64,000 nucleotides of DNA, taken from assembly GCA_046328525.1 (NCBI GenBank), contig JAXLWK010000003.1, positions 1,488,001-1,552,000 of the forward strand, in the 5' to 3' direction. Position 1 is the first letter of the stretch, and every line of letters starts with the position of its first letter. The notes under the pieces were generated by a model. That model was given only the letters and a program-made list of their open reading frames with translations, made no database searches and was not told where the DNA came from. Source of the DNA: JBDHWG01 sp046328525. GTDB lineage: Bacteria > Chloroflexota > Anaerolineae > Epilineales > JAHCIE01. Both the position numbers and the translations under genes were made by a program. Below are positions 30,205-37,475 of the stretch, piece after piece.

Positions 30205-30933
30205 ATGGCAACAGTACACATTCCAGCCTGGGCCATTCTTGTGGGCGCGTTCGCGCTCATCGCCATGTGGGCGGCCTGGACAACGTCAAGGGCGCTCGGC
30301 TCGATGGCGAGTGTAAGCACAGCGCCATCGCTCGAAGCAGCGGCCGGACGGGCGGCGATCCGTGGCACAATCTTCATACTCGGCGTTGGTCTTGTTGCCA
30401 TTGCTATTCTCGCCGGATTATACGCCTACCGCCGGCAGCCATCGGTACCCTTGTTGCAGGATGCCACCATCATTCTGACAACGCCGGTGCCCGGGCCGTG
30501 TGAGCTATCGGGAGCGACCCCGTCTGGGACGTGCAATTTCACGCCGACGCCGACGTCCCCGATTCCGACCGCCACCCCGCCCGCGACCCCGGCGACGGCG
30601 ACACCTGCCTCGCAGTGCGGCCTCGCCAAAGAACAGTCCGTGAGCGTCGCGGTACCCGAGCTGATCGTCATTGGCTCTGAGCCGAAATGCCCGGACAAGG
30701 CACGGCAACCTATCCCCATCCCTCGTGGCACGACCGTTGTGATCAGCCTCGGCCCGGAACAGCGCGAGGATGGCATCTACTGGCACTACGACGGGGGCGA
30801 GTGTAGCGCCGGCTGGGGGCCGGAGATCGTGGACGGTCAGTGCGTCGTCGTGACGCCGACGCCCACGCCCGCGCCGGGGAAGCCCCCGGCGGCCACGCCG
30901 CCGCCCATCGCGCGACAGGCCCCGGCGCGCTAG
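30205..30933 (+). CDS. Membrane protein with Thr-Pro extracellular region, unknown function
   Basis: 242 residues from the ATG at 30205 (AAGGCAAGGA ahead); the frame is open further up to 30103, but that part lies in the hairpin cluster. Two transmembrane helices (about 7-26 and 51-73), then an external Thr/Pro-rich part (TPTPTSPIPTATPPATPAT) flanking a small Cys-containing domain (about 130-222) with ELIVIGSEPKCPDKARQPI and WHYDGGECSAGWGPEIVDGQC. No family recognised. It lies between the two paralogous membrane-protein genes, on the opposite strand. Confidence 0.7.
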   Translation: MATVHIPAWAILVGAFALIAMWAAWTTSRALGSMASVSTAPSLEAAAGRAAIRGTIFILGVGLVAIAILAGLYAYRRQPSVPLLQDATIILTTPVPGPCELSGATPSGTCNFTPTPTSPIPTATPPATPATATPASQCGLAKEQSVSVAVPELIVIGSEPKCPDKARQPIPIPRGTTVVISLGPEQREDGIYWHYDGGECSAGWGPEIVDGQCVVVTPTPTPAPGKPPAATPPPIARQAPAR

Positions 30934-30986
30934 GGATGTGACAGGACCATCCGGGTATCCGTTCCCGATCTGAGCGAGACGCCTCT

Positions 30987-31508
30987 CTAGCGCCGCTTAG
31001 GGCCGACGACGCGGTCGAGCGCGCCAAAGATCTTTTCGATGCCTTTCTTCGGCAGCCCGCCGCGCGGCACGAGGATGCCGTCCTCGACGATCGCCACGCG
31101 ACCGCCGTACACGACACGCCCTGTTTGCGCCGCTTCCGCCATCGCCGGGGGCAGCGCCCGGCCCTCGTAGCTCTTCCACAAGGCGTCCCAGTCGGGATCG
31201 TGATTGGGCGGCGGGGGCGGCGCGTCCTTGCGCCGTGCCTCGACGATCAGGTCCAGGCCCCAGAAGAGGCCGAAGGCGACGACCGGCGGCACGATGAACG
31301 CCGCCCAACCCTGGCGAAAGATTGCGCTGCCAAAGAGCATGTACAAGACGAGCAGCACGCCGACGAACAGGCTGCTCCATATCGTCTTGGCGACGCGGCT
31401 GACGGCGTCGTCCCAGGTGAGCCGGCCCACATGGGCGAATGCCGCCGTCACGCTGATCAAGATGCACAGAATCAGGATTCCCGCGCTCGCCCCGACCACG
31501 ATCTCCAC
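30987..31508 (-). CDS. Membrane protein of unknown family, paralogue B, under an SOS-like box
   Basis: 173 residues, GTG start with AAGGAG 7 nt upstream. Three hydrophobic segments (about 3-25, 41-62 and 69-84), then a cytoplasmic domain with DPDWDALWKSYEGRALPPAM, EAAQTGRVVYGG, IVEDGILVP and ALDRVVGPKRR. It is a paralogue of 29114-29638, with the same order of motifs and near-equal length. Its promoter (31553-31580) is followed at once by GAACATATGTTC (31539-31550), 30 nt before the start codon. The two genes therefore share not only the coding sequence but the same promoter-operator design. Function unknown. Confidence 0.74.
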   Translation of the reverse strand: MEIVVGASAGILILCILISVTAAFAHVGRLTWDDAVSRVAKTIWSSLFVGVLLVLYMLFGSAIFRQGWAAFIVPPVVAFGLFWGLDLIVEARRKDAPPPPPNHDPDWDALWKSYEGRALPPAMAEAAQTGRVVYGGRVAIVEDGILVPRGGLPKKGIEKIFGALDRVVGPKRR

Positions 31509-31537
31509 GAACGTTCTCCTTCAAGAACAAGCGTTAC

Positions 31538-31551
31538 TGAACATATGTTCT
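31538..31551. promoter_or_regulatory. LexA-type (SOS) box 2
   Basis: TGAACATATGTTCT, the same perfect GAACATATGTTC palindrome as box 1, placed two bases after the -10 hexamer of paralogue B. It also lies 139 nt upstream of the divergent AlbA_2 gene. Confidence 0.75.
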
Positions 31552-31552
31552 G

Positions 31553-31580
31553 ATTCTACGTCTGTCGCAGCGAAAGTCAA
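31553..31580 (-). promoter_or_regulatory. Promoter of paralogue B
   Basis: On the minus strand: TTGACT (31580-31575), 16-nt spacer, TAGAAT (31558-31553), directly followed by the SOS-type box. Confidence 0.72.
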
Positions 31581-31689
31581 GGGCAGGCCGTGCGCGTCGA
31601 ACTTGCCACGGTCCGCCGTTGTCGGTATCCTTAGGGCCGTATTTGCGTCATTGTCCGCCCCGCCACGTCTATCTCGGATTGCGAAGCCC

Positions 31690-33084
31690 ATGCCCCAGCT
31701 AAAGACCGCGGACGACATTCCGGCCCTGATCGAGCACGGGCCGTCAGAAGACATCGTGTTCTACCGGCCCGGCGTCTCGCTGGCGCGCCTCGCCGAGACG
31801 CTGACCGCCCTCGCCAACACCCAGGGTGGGTTCATCGTCATTGGCATTGACGAGAAAGGCTCGACCCTGATCAGCGTCGAGGACCTGCAGGAGGTGTTCA
31901 ACCTGGCGATGGAGGCGGCGCTCGAAGTGGACCCGGCCATCGTCATGCCCATCCCCCGCGTCGCCGTCCTGGAGGAGTCGAACCTCGTCATCGTCCAGGT
32001 GCCGGAGGGCCTGTCCCACGTCTACAGCTACAAGGGACGCTACTACACCCGCGAGGGTCGCGCCAACCGCATGCTTACGACGGGTGAGCTGCGGCGGCTG
32101 TTCGTGGATCGCGGCGAAGTTATCTTCGAGGCCGAGCCGGCCGCCGACGCCGCGCGAACCGACCTGAGCGACGAGAAGATTCAGCGGTATGTCGAGACCA
32201 TTGACGGCATGGCCGGTTTGACCGCCGACACCCTGCTGCGCCAGCGGCGCTGCCTGACCGAGGAGGGCCGACCGACCAACGCCGGCATTCTTCTCTTCGG
32301 CAAGGATCCGCAGGCGCTCGTGCCGGGCAGCGAGATCATCGCCGTGCGCTACGCCGGCCTCGAGCAGACCGACGCCTATCTGCGCGAGGACATCCGCGAT
32401 ACGCTCCCGGAGGCGATTCGCCGCGCCGAGGCGTTCGTCGTGGACAACATGCGCGTCGGGGCGCGTCTCAGTGGCCTGTCGCGGGAGGAGCGCACCGAGT
32501 ACCCGCGCGACGCCGTCCGCGAAGCGCTCGTCAACGCCGTGGCCCACCGCGACTATTCCATCCGCGGCCAGGAGATTCGCGTCTTCATGTTCGCCGACCG
32601 CATCGAGATCACGTCGCCCGGCGGCCTGCCAGGCCCGGTCACCATCGAGAACATCGCCGAGGAGCGTTTCTCGCGCAACGAGGCCATCGTCCAGGTGCTG
32701 TCGGACATGGGCTTCATCGAGCGGCTCGGCTACGGCATCAACCGCATGCGACGCCTCATGGCCGAGGCGAACCTGCCCGCGCCCGTCTTCCGCGAGACGG
32801 CCAACGGCTTCCAGGTGGCGCTGTACGGCCACGGGGACCGCCTGGTGACGACCGACCGCACGCCCATTCGAGTGTCCCAGTGGGCGCACCTGAGCCTCAA
32901 CGAGCGGCAGGAGTACGCGCTCAACCTGGCGAGCCAGCAGGGCCGTGTCACCAACCGCGACCTGCAAGACCACGACCCCGACGTATCACCGGAAACGATT
33001 CGCCGCGACCTTGCCGACCTGGTGGACAAGAACCTGCTCCTCAAGATCGGGGAGAAGCGCGCCACTTATTACATTCTGAAGTAG
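31690..33084 (+). CDS. AlbA_2 (Schlafen-type) DNA-binding / HATPase_c_4 regulator
   Basis: 464 residues from the ATG at 31690; the frame is open upstream but would run through paralogue B and its operator. The N-terminal AlbA_2 domain (about 15-130: EDIVFYRP, LANTQGGFIVIGIDEKG, YKGRYYTREGRANRML) is followed by an HATPase_c_4 part with REALVNAVAHRDYSI (N-box), RIEITSPGGLPGPVT and GYGINRMRRLM. The C-terminus (about 400-464) is a winged helix, TNRDLQDHDPDVSPETIRRDL, of DeoR-like shape. Such proteins are usually annotated as transcriptional regulators or RecG-like helicases. It is divergent from paralogue B and just left of the insertion elements. Confidence 0.83.
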   Translation: MPQLKTADDIPALIEHGPSEDIVFYRPGVSLARLAETLTALANTQGGFIVIGIDEKGSTLISVEDLQEVFNLAMEAALEVDPAIVMPIPRVAVLEESNLVIVQVPEGLSHVYSYKGRYYTREGRANRMLTTGELRRLFVDRGEVIFEAEPAADAARTDLSDEKIQRYVETIDGMAGLTADTLLRQRRCLTEEGRPTNAGILLFGKDPQALVPGSEIIAVRYAGLEQTDAYLREDIRDTLPEAIRRAEAFVVDNMRVGARLSGLSREERTEYPRDAVREALVNAVAHRDYSIRGQEIRVFMFADRIEITSPGGLPGPVTIENIAEERFSRNEAIVQVLSDMGFIERLGYGINRMRRLMAEANLPAPVFRETANGFQVALYGHGDRLVTTDRTPIRVSQWAHLSLNERQEYALNLASQQGRVTNRDLQDHDPDVSPETIRRDLADLVDKNLLLKIGEKRATYYILK

Positions 33085-33191
33085 CGGTGTGTGACACCTG
33101 AAATGGTAGAAGCGTAGTACCTCAATTTTGCCCAAAATAGGGCAGGCTAGAGCAGCAGCTCCTTAATAACCAATGGTGCTAGTTTGACAAG

Positions 33192-33253
33192 GGACATCAG
33201 GTTCGAGTAGTCTGGGGTTCCCACACCAACCAGACCGGAGGAACCTGATGTCC
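33192..33253 (+). promoter_or_regulatory. Hairpin hiding the transposase start codon
   Basis: GGACATCAGGTTC (33192-33204) pairs perfectly with GAACCTGATGTCC (33241-33253), which contains the ATG at 33248. An inner GTCTGG/CCAGAC stem (33210-33215 with 33230-33235) extends it, and GGAGG (33237-33241) is trapped between them. Transcripts entering from outside would fold this way. Confidence 0.7.
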
Positions 33254-34033
33254 ACCGAGGATTTTATCATCGAACTGTTCTGTCGGGTAGATGATGCCAT
33301 GCCCACGATCCGCAAGCACAGCCAAGCGAGCTTGTACCCCAGTGAGATTGTGACGCTGGGTCTCTTGTTCGCCCTCAAGGGCGTCGGCAACCGCGCCTTC
33401 TATCGCTGGCTGGCGCGCGATTGGCGACCCTGGTTTCCTAAGCTGCCCGAGCGGACGCGCTTGTTTCGGCTGTTGAAAACGCATCACGCCTGGACAACCT
33501 TCTTCCTGGCTCAACCTACCGTGTTGGGCGTCGCCGACAGCTACGGCATCGAACTGCTGCATCCCATCCGTGAGGGTCGCAGTCGCCACCAGATCGGCAA
33601 GAAGGGCGTGTCCAACAAGCGTTGGATCGTCGGCGGCAAGCTGGCCTTTGTCCTCAACCAGCTGGGCTTGATTGTCGCCTGGGACTGCGCGACCGCCAAC
33701 GTCCATGATACCACCTTCCAGGCCTTGATCGCGCCGTACGATGAGGTCATGATTGTCCTGACCGACTACGGGTTTCATGCCCAGGCCGGCGATCCGCCGA
33801 ACATGAAGGTCTGCCAACGCGGTGAGTGGAACGTGCGCATGGTTATCGAGACGGTCCTGTCGATGCTGACGACGGTGTGTCACTTCAAGAAGGTGGCGCA
33901 CCGCATCTGGGACTACTTTGAGGCGCGCTTGGCCTGGACCATGGCCGCCTTCAACGTCTTGGTGCAGTGGCATGGGCTGACACCAGACGATGATGGCTTC
34001 GTCCATCTCTCCATTGCCGAGTTCAGCCTCTGA
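33248..34033 (+). CDS. IS982-family-like DDE transposase
   Basis: 261 residues, ATG with GGAGG upstream. The DDE residues are likely Asp in LGVADSYGIEL, Asp in IVLTDYGFHA, and Glu in RMVIETVLSMLTTV, the last being the IS982-type ETxxSML motif. The basic segment HQIGKKGVSNKRW lies after the first Asp, as usual. The stop overlaps the right terminal repeat. The gene appears intact. Element length, terminal repeats and 7-bp duplication all fit this family; the exact family assignment is by motif only. Confidence 0.85.
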   Translation: MSTEDFIIELFCRVDDAMPTIRKHSQASLYPSEIVTLGLLFALKGVGNRAFYRWLARDWRPWFPKLPERTRLFRLLKTHHAWTTFFLAQPTVLGVADSYGIELLHPIREGRSRHQIGKKGVSNKRWIVGGKLAFVLNQLGLIVAWDCATANVHDTTFQALIAPYDEVMIVLTDYGFHAQAGDPPNMKVCQRGEWNVRMVIETVLSMLTTVCHFKKVAHRIWDYFEARLAWTMAAFNVLVQWHGLTPDDDGFVHLSIAEFSL

Positions 34034-34035
34034 AA

Positions 34036-35439
34036 CTAGCACCATTGGTTAATAACTATAGACAGGGGAGCAAGGCCGACGTCAATGGCATGTGGCCGAA
34101 GTAAAGGCTGCCATGCTTGGACAAACGAGCTGGCGCACGGGTCGAGGGCATTGAAGTGAATGGCGAGCAGACGACCGGTCGCGTCCAGCGTCACATAGCC
34201 GGGTACCGTCAGGACATCGCGAACCAGACGCAGCAACCCTAAGTCACGGCACGCTGCCCAGCCCTCCGCTAACCACTCCCGCAACCACACGAGGGTGTTG
34301 TGGGCCAACCCGACCAGCAGGAGAGCGATTTCTTGCGCCACCCAGGCGCGACGGTGGCGCTTGGTCAGCGGAAGAGCTTGGTGTCCCTCGCCGAAGCTGT
34401 GCTCAATCGGGCCACTGCGGTCGTCATACAGGTCGGCATAGGCCAAGATGAGAGCGTCGGCATCCCAGGCCGCCTGGGGCGAACGCCCGACGAGAGCCAC
34501 CACATCTTCGGGCGGCACCGAAGAGACAATGACATGGTAGGAGACGTGGCCCGACGTTTTGACCGTCCGCACCGCGATCTGGGTCGTCGGGTACCCGAAG
34601 GCGTAGGGACGGTGAACCAAGCCCACCTGGCGCTTGGGATGGAGGGGGCTCGTCCGCCACACCCGAACACTCTGGGCTAAGGCCGCCGCGTGATGCCACG
34701 AGTACAGCTTGAGGTGAACGTGATAGCCGCGTGCCAACAACCATGCAATGTCATCCACACGACCACCAGCGGCGTCCATGCGCACGATGACGCGGGAGTG
34801 CTGGTGCGGCGTGAGGGGCAAGACGTTTTCGACATCCTCCAGCAAGTGTCGCATGACGGCCGCCAGGTGGATGTTGCCCACGTAGAGCCGCTCCACGATG
34901 ACTTCATCATACGCTGCTGCCAGGGCGCGCCCGTGTTGTCGTCCGTAGGCGCCGCGCTGCCCGACAAAGTACCCGGTGCTGGCCTGAGCTGCCCGCCGTC
35001 CAGTTCGCTCGCCGCTGAGATCTAGGTCGATCACCAACGGGGTCTGCTGGTAGTCATGCTGGCTGGCTCGGCTGTACTGGCGGAAGAGGTCACGCCAGGC
35101 GGCCCGCAGTTGGAGTACGTTCTCGGCTTCAGCGGCGTAGAGCGTGTCGTGGATGGTGGCTTGCTCGGCGCAACTCTGTCGGCCGAAGGCACGTTGCAGG
35201 GCAACATCCGGGCGCACCGTTTTGTCCACCAGATACAGCCCGCTCACCCCGCTCAGAATGCCAATGAAGGCATCGGTGAGTTTATCCAGGGGGGTATGCT
35301 GCCGCACTTTCTGGGGGATATGCACCTGGCGCGCCAGGGGATCGAAGAACCCCCGACGCGTGAGCAGCGCTCCCAGCGCGCACAAGCCCGCGCGAGGAGT
35401 ATAGTAGGTCTGGGTGGATTGGACGATGTGCTGGTCCAT
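34036..35439 (-). CDS. IS1380-like DDE transposase with altered C-terminus
   Basis: 467 residues from the ATG at 35439 (CAGGAGAGC ahead). Likely DDE residues: Asp in VIDLDLSGER, Asp in VIVRMDAAGG, and Glu in IEHSFGEGHQ. The final codons are supplied by the nested IS982-like element: the protein now ends SIVI-NQWC, with the stop inside that element's terminal repeat. Without the insertion it would have read SIVI-KELLL and stopped in the outer terminal repeat (33147-33149). The change touches only the last four or five residues, so the enzyme may still work. Family call rests on the terminal repeats and motif pattern. Confidence 0.8.
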   Translation of the reverse strand: MDQHIVQSTQTYYTPRAGLCALGALLTRRGFFDPLARQVHIPQKVRQHTPLDKLTDAFIGILSGVSGLYLVDKTVRPDVALQRAFGRQSCAEQATIHDTLYAAEAENVLQLRAAWRDLFRQYSRASQHDYQQTPLVIDLDLSGERTGRRAAQASTGYFVGQRGAYGRQHGRALAAAYDEVIVERLYVGNIHLAAVMRHLLEDVENVLPLTPHQHSRVIVRMDAAGGRVDDIAWLLARGYHVHLKLYSWHHAAALAQSVRVWRTSPLHPKRQVGLVHRPYAFGYPTTQIAVRTVKTSGHVSYHVIVSSVPPEDVVALVGRSPQAAWDADALILAYADLYDDRSGPIEHSFGEGHQALPLTKRHRRAWVAQEIALLLVGLAHNTLVWLREWLAEGWAACRDLGLLRLVRDVLTVPGYVTLDATGRLLAIHFNALDPCASSFVQAWQPLLRPHAIDVGLAPLSIVINQWC

Positions 35440-35611
35440 AGCTGTGCTCTCCTGGGGAGGGGTGTCTCCTGTCAGAGACTCTATCCTACCCAAGCAAGCA
35501 CACCTGTCTATAGTTATTAAGGAGCGCCTGCTCTAGCCTGCCCTATTTTGGGCAAAATCGAGGTAGTAACAACTTGAGTCGTTTCCCAGGCCGCATTTCC
35601 CAGGCCGCAGA

Positions 35612-35625
35612 ACGACTGAAGTCGT
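35612..35625. repeat. Half-decayed REP-like palindrome
   Basis: ACGACT-GA-AGTCGT, continued on one side by CACTAC but not on the other. It shares the CGACTGAAGTCG core with 6989-7014. A direct repeat TTTCCCAGGCCGCA lies just before it (two copies, about 35582-35609). Confidence 0.6.
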
Positions 35626-35682
35626 CACTACAGAACGCTCACCTCATGTGTAACAGACTGGTAGCTTGCAGGGAGTACCTGA

Positions 35683-37323
35683 ATGGCTGAGGGATGGCTC
35701 GATCTCGTCGTCGCTCCGCAGCCCCTCGCAGTGGAAGTGGGCGCAGCAGTCCTGGCCGACGGCGGCAACGCCCTGGACGCGGCCCTGACCGCCGCCTTCG
35801 TCCAGGGTGTCACCGACCCGCAGGAGTGCGGCATCGGCGGCTTCGGCTCGCTGCTGTACTGGGACGCCGCGACGCAGCGCCACGCCGCGCTCCAGTTCCA
35901 CAGCCGGGCCGGCGCGTTGGCGACGCCCGACGTGTGGGCCGACCGCGCCCTCGAAGAGTATCGGACGGGCTTCGGCTTCCGCCTCGAAGGGTTCGAGAAC
36001 GACGTTGGCTGGCAAGCCGTGGCAACACCCGGCGCCGTCGCCGGCTTCGGCGCAGCGCACCGCCGCTGGGGCAGCCGGCCGTGGGCCGACCTCCTCGCCC
36101 CGGCCATCGCCCTCGCCGAGAGCGGGTTCACCCTTAGCCCGCACCTGGCCGACGCCTGGTGGCACAACGCCGAGTTCGGCTTCGCGCCGCCGACCTGGCG
36201 GCTCACCCACACGCCGGCCGCTGCCGCCATCTTCACCACCGATGGCGCGACACCTTACCGCACCGGCGACACGCTCGTTCAGCGCGACTACGCCCGGTCG
36301 CTGCGGCGCATAGCCGAGGACGGCGCGGACGAGTTCTACACCGGACAGATGGGGCAGGCGCTGGGCCGGGCCATTCGCGGCCACGGCGGGTTCGTCACCC
36401 AGGACGACCTGGCGGCGTACCAGGTCCGCGAGCGCGCGCCAGTGGTCGGCGTGTATCGCGGCCTGACCATCGTCTCGGATCCCCTGCCCGCCGGTGGCCC
36501 GACGCTGATCCAGATGCTCAACGCCCTGGGCCACTTCGACCTGGCATCTCTGGGCCACAACAGCCCGCGCTATATTGACCTGGTGAGCCGGGTCATGCAG
36601 TGGGCGTTCGCCGACTGGACGACGCGGCTCGGCGACCCGGAGTTCACGGCCGACGTGACCGACGAGATTATGTCACCTGCCTACGCTGCCGAGGCGGCAC
36701 AGCGTATCCGCGACGGCGCCAGGTTCGCCGTGCCGCGCCTCCAGCCGCCGGAGCCGAAGGATACGACGCACATCAACGTCGTAGACCGCTGGGGCAACAT
36801 CGTCAGTCTCACCCACAGCCTGGGCTTCAGCTCAGGCGTCGTCGTGGACGGTCTGGGATTCCAGCTCAACAACGCCATGAACTGCTTCCACCCACTGCCG
36901 GGGCGGGCGAACTCCATCGCGCCCGGCAAGGCCCGGCTGACCGGCATGTGCCCGACGCTCGTCTACCGCGACGGCCAGCCAGTCATCGCCATCGGCGCGC
37001 CGGGCGGAACGCAGATTATCACCGGCGTGCTACAGGTGCTCCTGAACATCGTGGATTTTGGCATGCCGCCCGTGGAGGCCGTGGGCGCGCCGCGCTTCGA
37101 CGCTCAGAGCGAAGTGATTGACGCCCAGGCGCGCATCCCGCTGGCGACGCTGCGGGCGCTGGAAACAATGGGCCACGCGGTGTGCCGCGAGCCGTACAGC
37201 TACGGTTCCTTCGGGCTGGTGCACGTGGCGCAGCGCGACCCGGCGACGGGGATGTGGCGCGGGGCGGCGGATCCGGGCGGCGACGGCATGGCCTTGTCAA
37301 GCCAACAGGTCACGGCAGCGTGA
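35683..37323 (+). CDS. ggt: Gamma-glutamyltransferase family protein (Ntn hydrolase)
   Basis: 546 residues. Starts VVAPQPLAVEVGAAVLADGGNALDAALTAAF, the normal GGT beginning, without a signal peptide. The autoprocessing site is DTTHINVVDRWGNIVSLT, where the second Thr (about residue 363) would be the N-terminal nucleophile of the small subunit. The substrate-binding segments GNIVSLTHSLG and MCPTLVYRDGQPVIAIGAPGG follow. Such enzymes hydrolyse or transfer gamma-glutamyl groups, though many in this branch are acylases. A cytosolic location is implied by the missing signal. GGGAG precedes the ATG. The IS pair lies just upstream and probably separates it from older neighbours. Confidence 0.88.
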   Translation: MAEGWLDLVVAPQPLAVEVGAAVLADGGNALDAALTAAFVQGVTDPQECGIGGFGSLLYWDAATQRHAALQFHSRAGALATPDVWADRALEEYRTGFGFRLEGFENDVGWQAVATPGAVAGFGAAHRRWGSRPWADLLAPAIALAESGFTLSPHLADAWWHNAEFGFAPPTWRLTHTPAAAAIFTTDGATPYRTGDTLVQRDYARSLRRIAEDGADEFYTGQMGQALGRAIRGHGGFVTQDDLAAYQVRERAPVVGVYRGLTIVSDPLPAGGPTLIQMLNALGHFDLASLGHNSPRYIDLVSRVMQWAFADWTTRLGDPEFTADVTDEIMSPAYAAEAAQRIRDGARFAVPRLQPPEPKDTTHINVVDRWGNIVSLTHSLGFSSGVVVDGLGFQLNNAMNCFHPLPGRANSIAPGKARLTGMCPTLVYRDGQPVIAIGAPGGTQIITGVLQVLLNIVDFGMPPVEAVGAPRFDAQSEVIDAQARIPLATLRALETMGHAVCREPYSYGSFGLVHVAQRDPATGMWRGAADPGGDGMALSSQQVTAA

Positions 37324-37336
37324 CAAGAGCGCTGCC

Positions 37337-37350
37337 TGAACACATGTTCG
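37337..37350. promoter_or_regulatory. LexA-type (SOS) box 3
   Basis: TGAACACATGTTCG fits CGAAC-N4-GTTCG, differing by one base at the outer left. It lies 14 nt after the ggt stop and 126 nt before xpt. Unlike boxes 1 and 2, no clear promoter overlaps it. Confidence 0.5.
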
Positions 37351-37360
37351 ATGACAAACT

Positions 37361-37440
37361 TTCCCACAAAACCCACGTTATCCCAACATTAACCCACGAC
37401 TTCACCCGAAATATCCCACATGGGAAAGTATCCCACACGG
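37361..37440 (+). repeat. Helically phased CCCA array upstream of xpt
   Basis: CCCA (or CCCG) tetranucleotides start at 37363, 37372, 37382, 37393, 37405, 37415 and 37432, mostly in the wider form (A/T)TCCCAC or AACCCAC. The first six are spaced 9-12 bp apart, close to one DNA turn. A TGGGA in the opposite sense at 37421 makes a TCCCACATGGGA palindrome. The array is AT-richer than its surroundings. Confidence 0.65.
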
Positions 37441-37475
37441 TAGTCCAATGTGAAGCCTCGAGAGGAGAAGACGCG

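Larger units (their letters stand above)
33170..34048 (+). mobile_element. IS982-like insertion sequence nested in the left end of the IS1380-like element
   Basis: 879 bp with perfect 16-bp terminal inverted repeats CCAATGGTGCTAGTTT (33170-33185) and its complement (34033-34048), flanked by a 7-bp direct repeat TTAATAA (33163-33169 and 34049-34055). Removing the element and one copy of the repeat restores the outer terminal repeat exactly, which proves the order of insertion. Confidence 0.92.
33120..35563 (-). mobile_element. IS1380-like insertion sequence, interrupted by an IS982-like element
   Basis: Outer ends are CCTC...GAGG with a 5-bp target duplication TAGTA (33115-33119 and 35564-35568). 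Terminal inverted repeats of about 61 bp with three mismatches: the right one is 35503-35563, and the left one is 33120-33169 plus 34056-34066, split by the nested element. Without the insert the element is about 1.56 kb. It carries one transposase gene on the minus strand (34036-35439). Confidence 0.88.

Noticed and set aside
31511..31518. GAACGTTC palindrome as a further LexA box
   Set aside because: It lacks the four-base centre and lies in the ribosome-site region of paralogue B.
31204..31689. Longer start for the AlbA_2 gene (open frame from 31204)
   Set aside because: It would run antisense through paralogue B and its operator. The ATG at 31690 directly precedes the AlbA_2 domain.
37182..37475. 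Longer start for xpt
   Set aside because: It would overlap ggt and cross the box and CCCA array. The ATG at 37476 has a clear AGGAG site.
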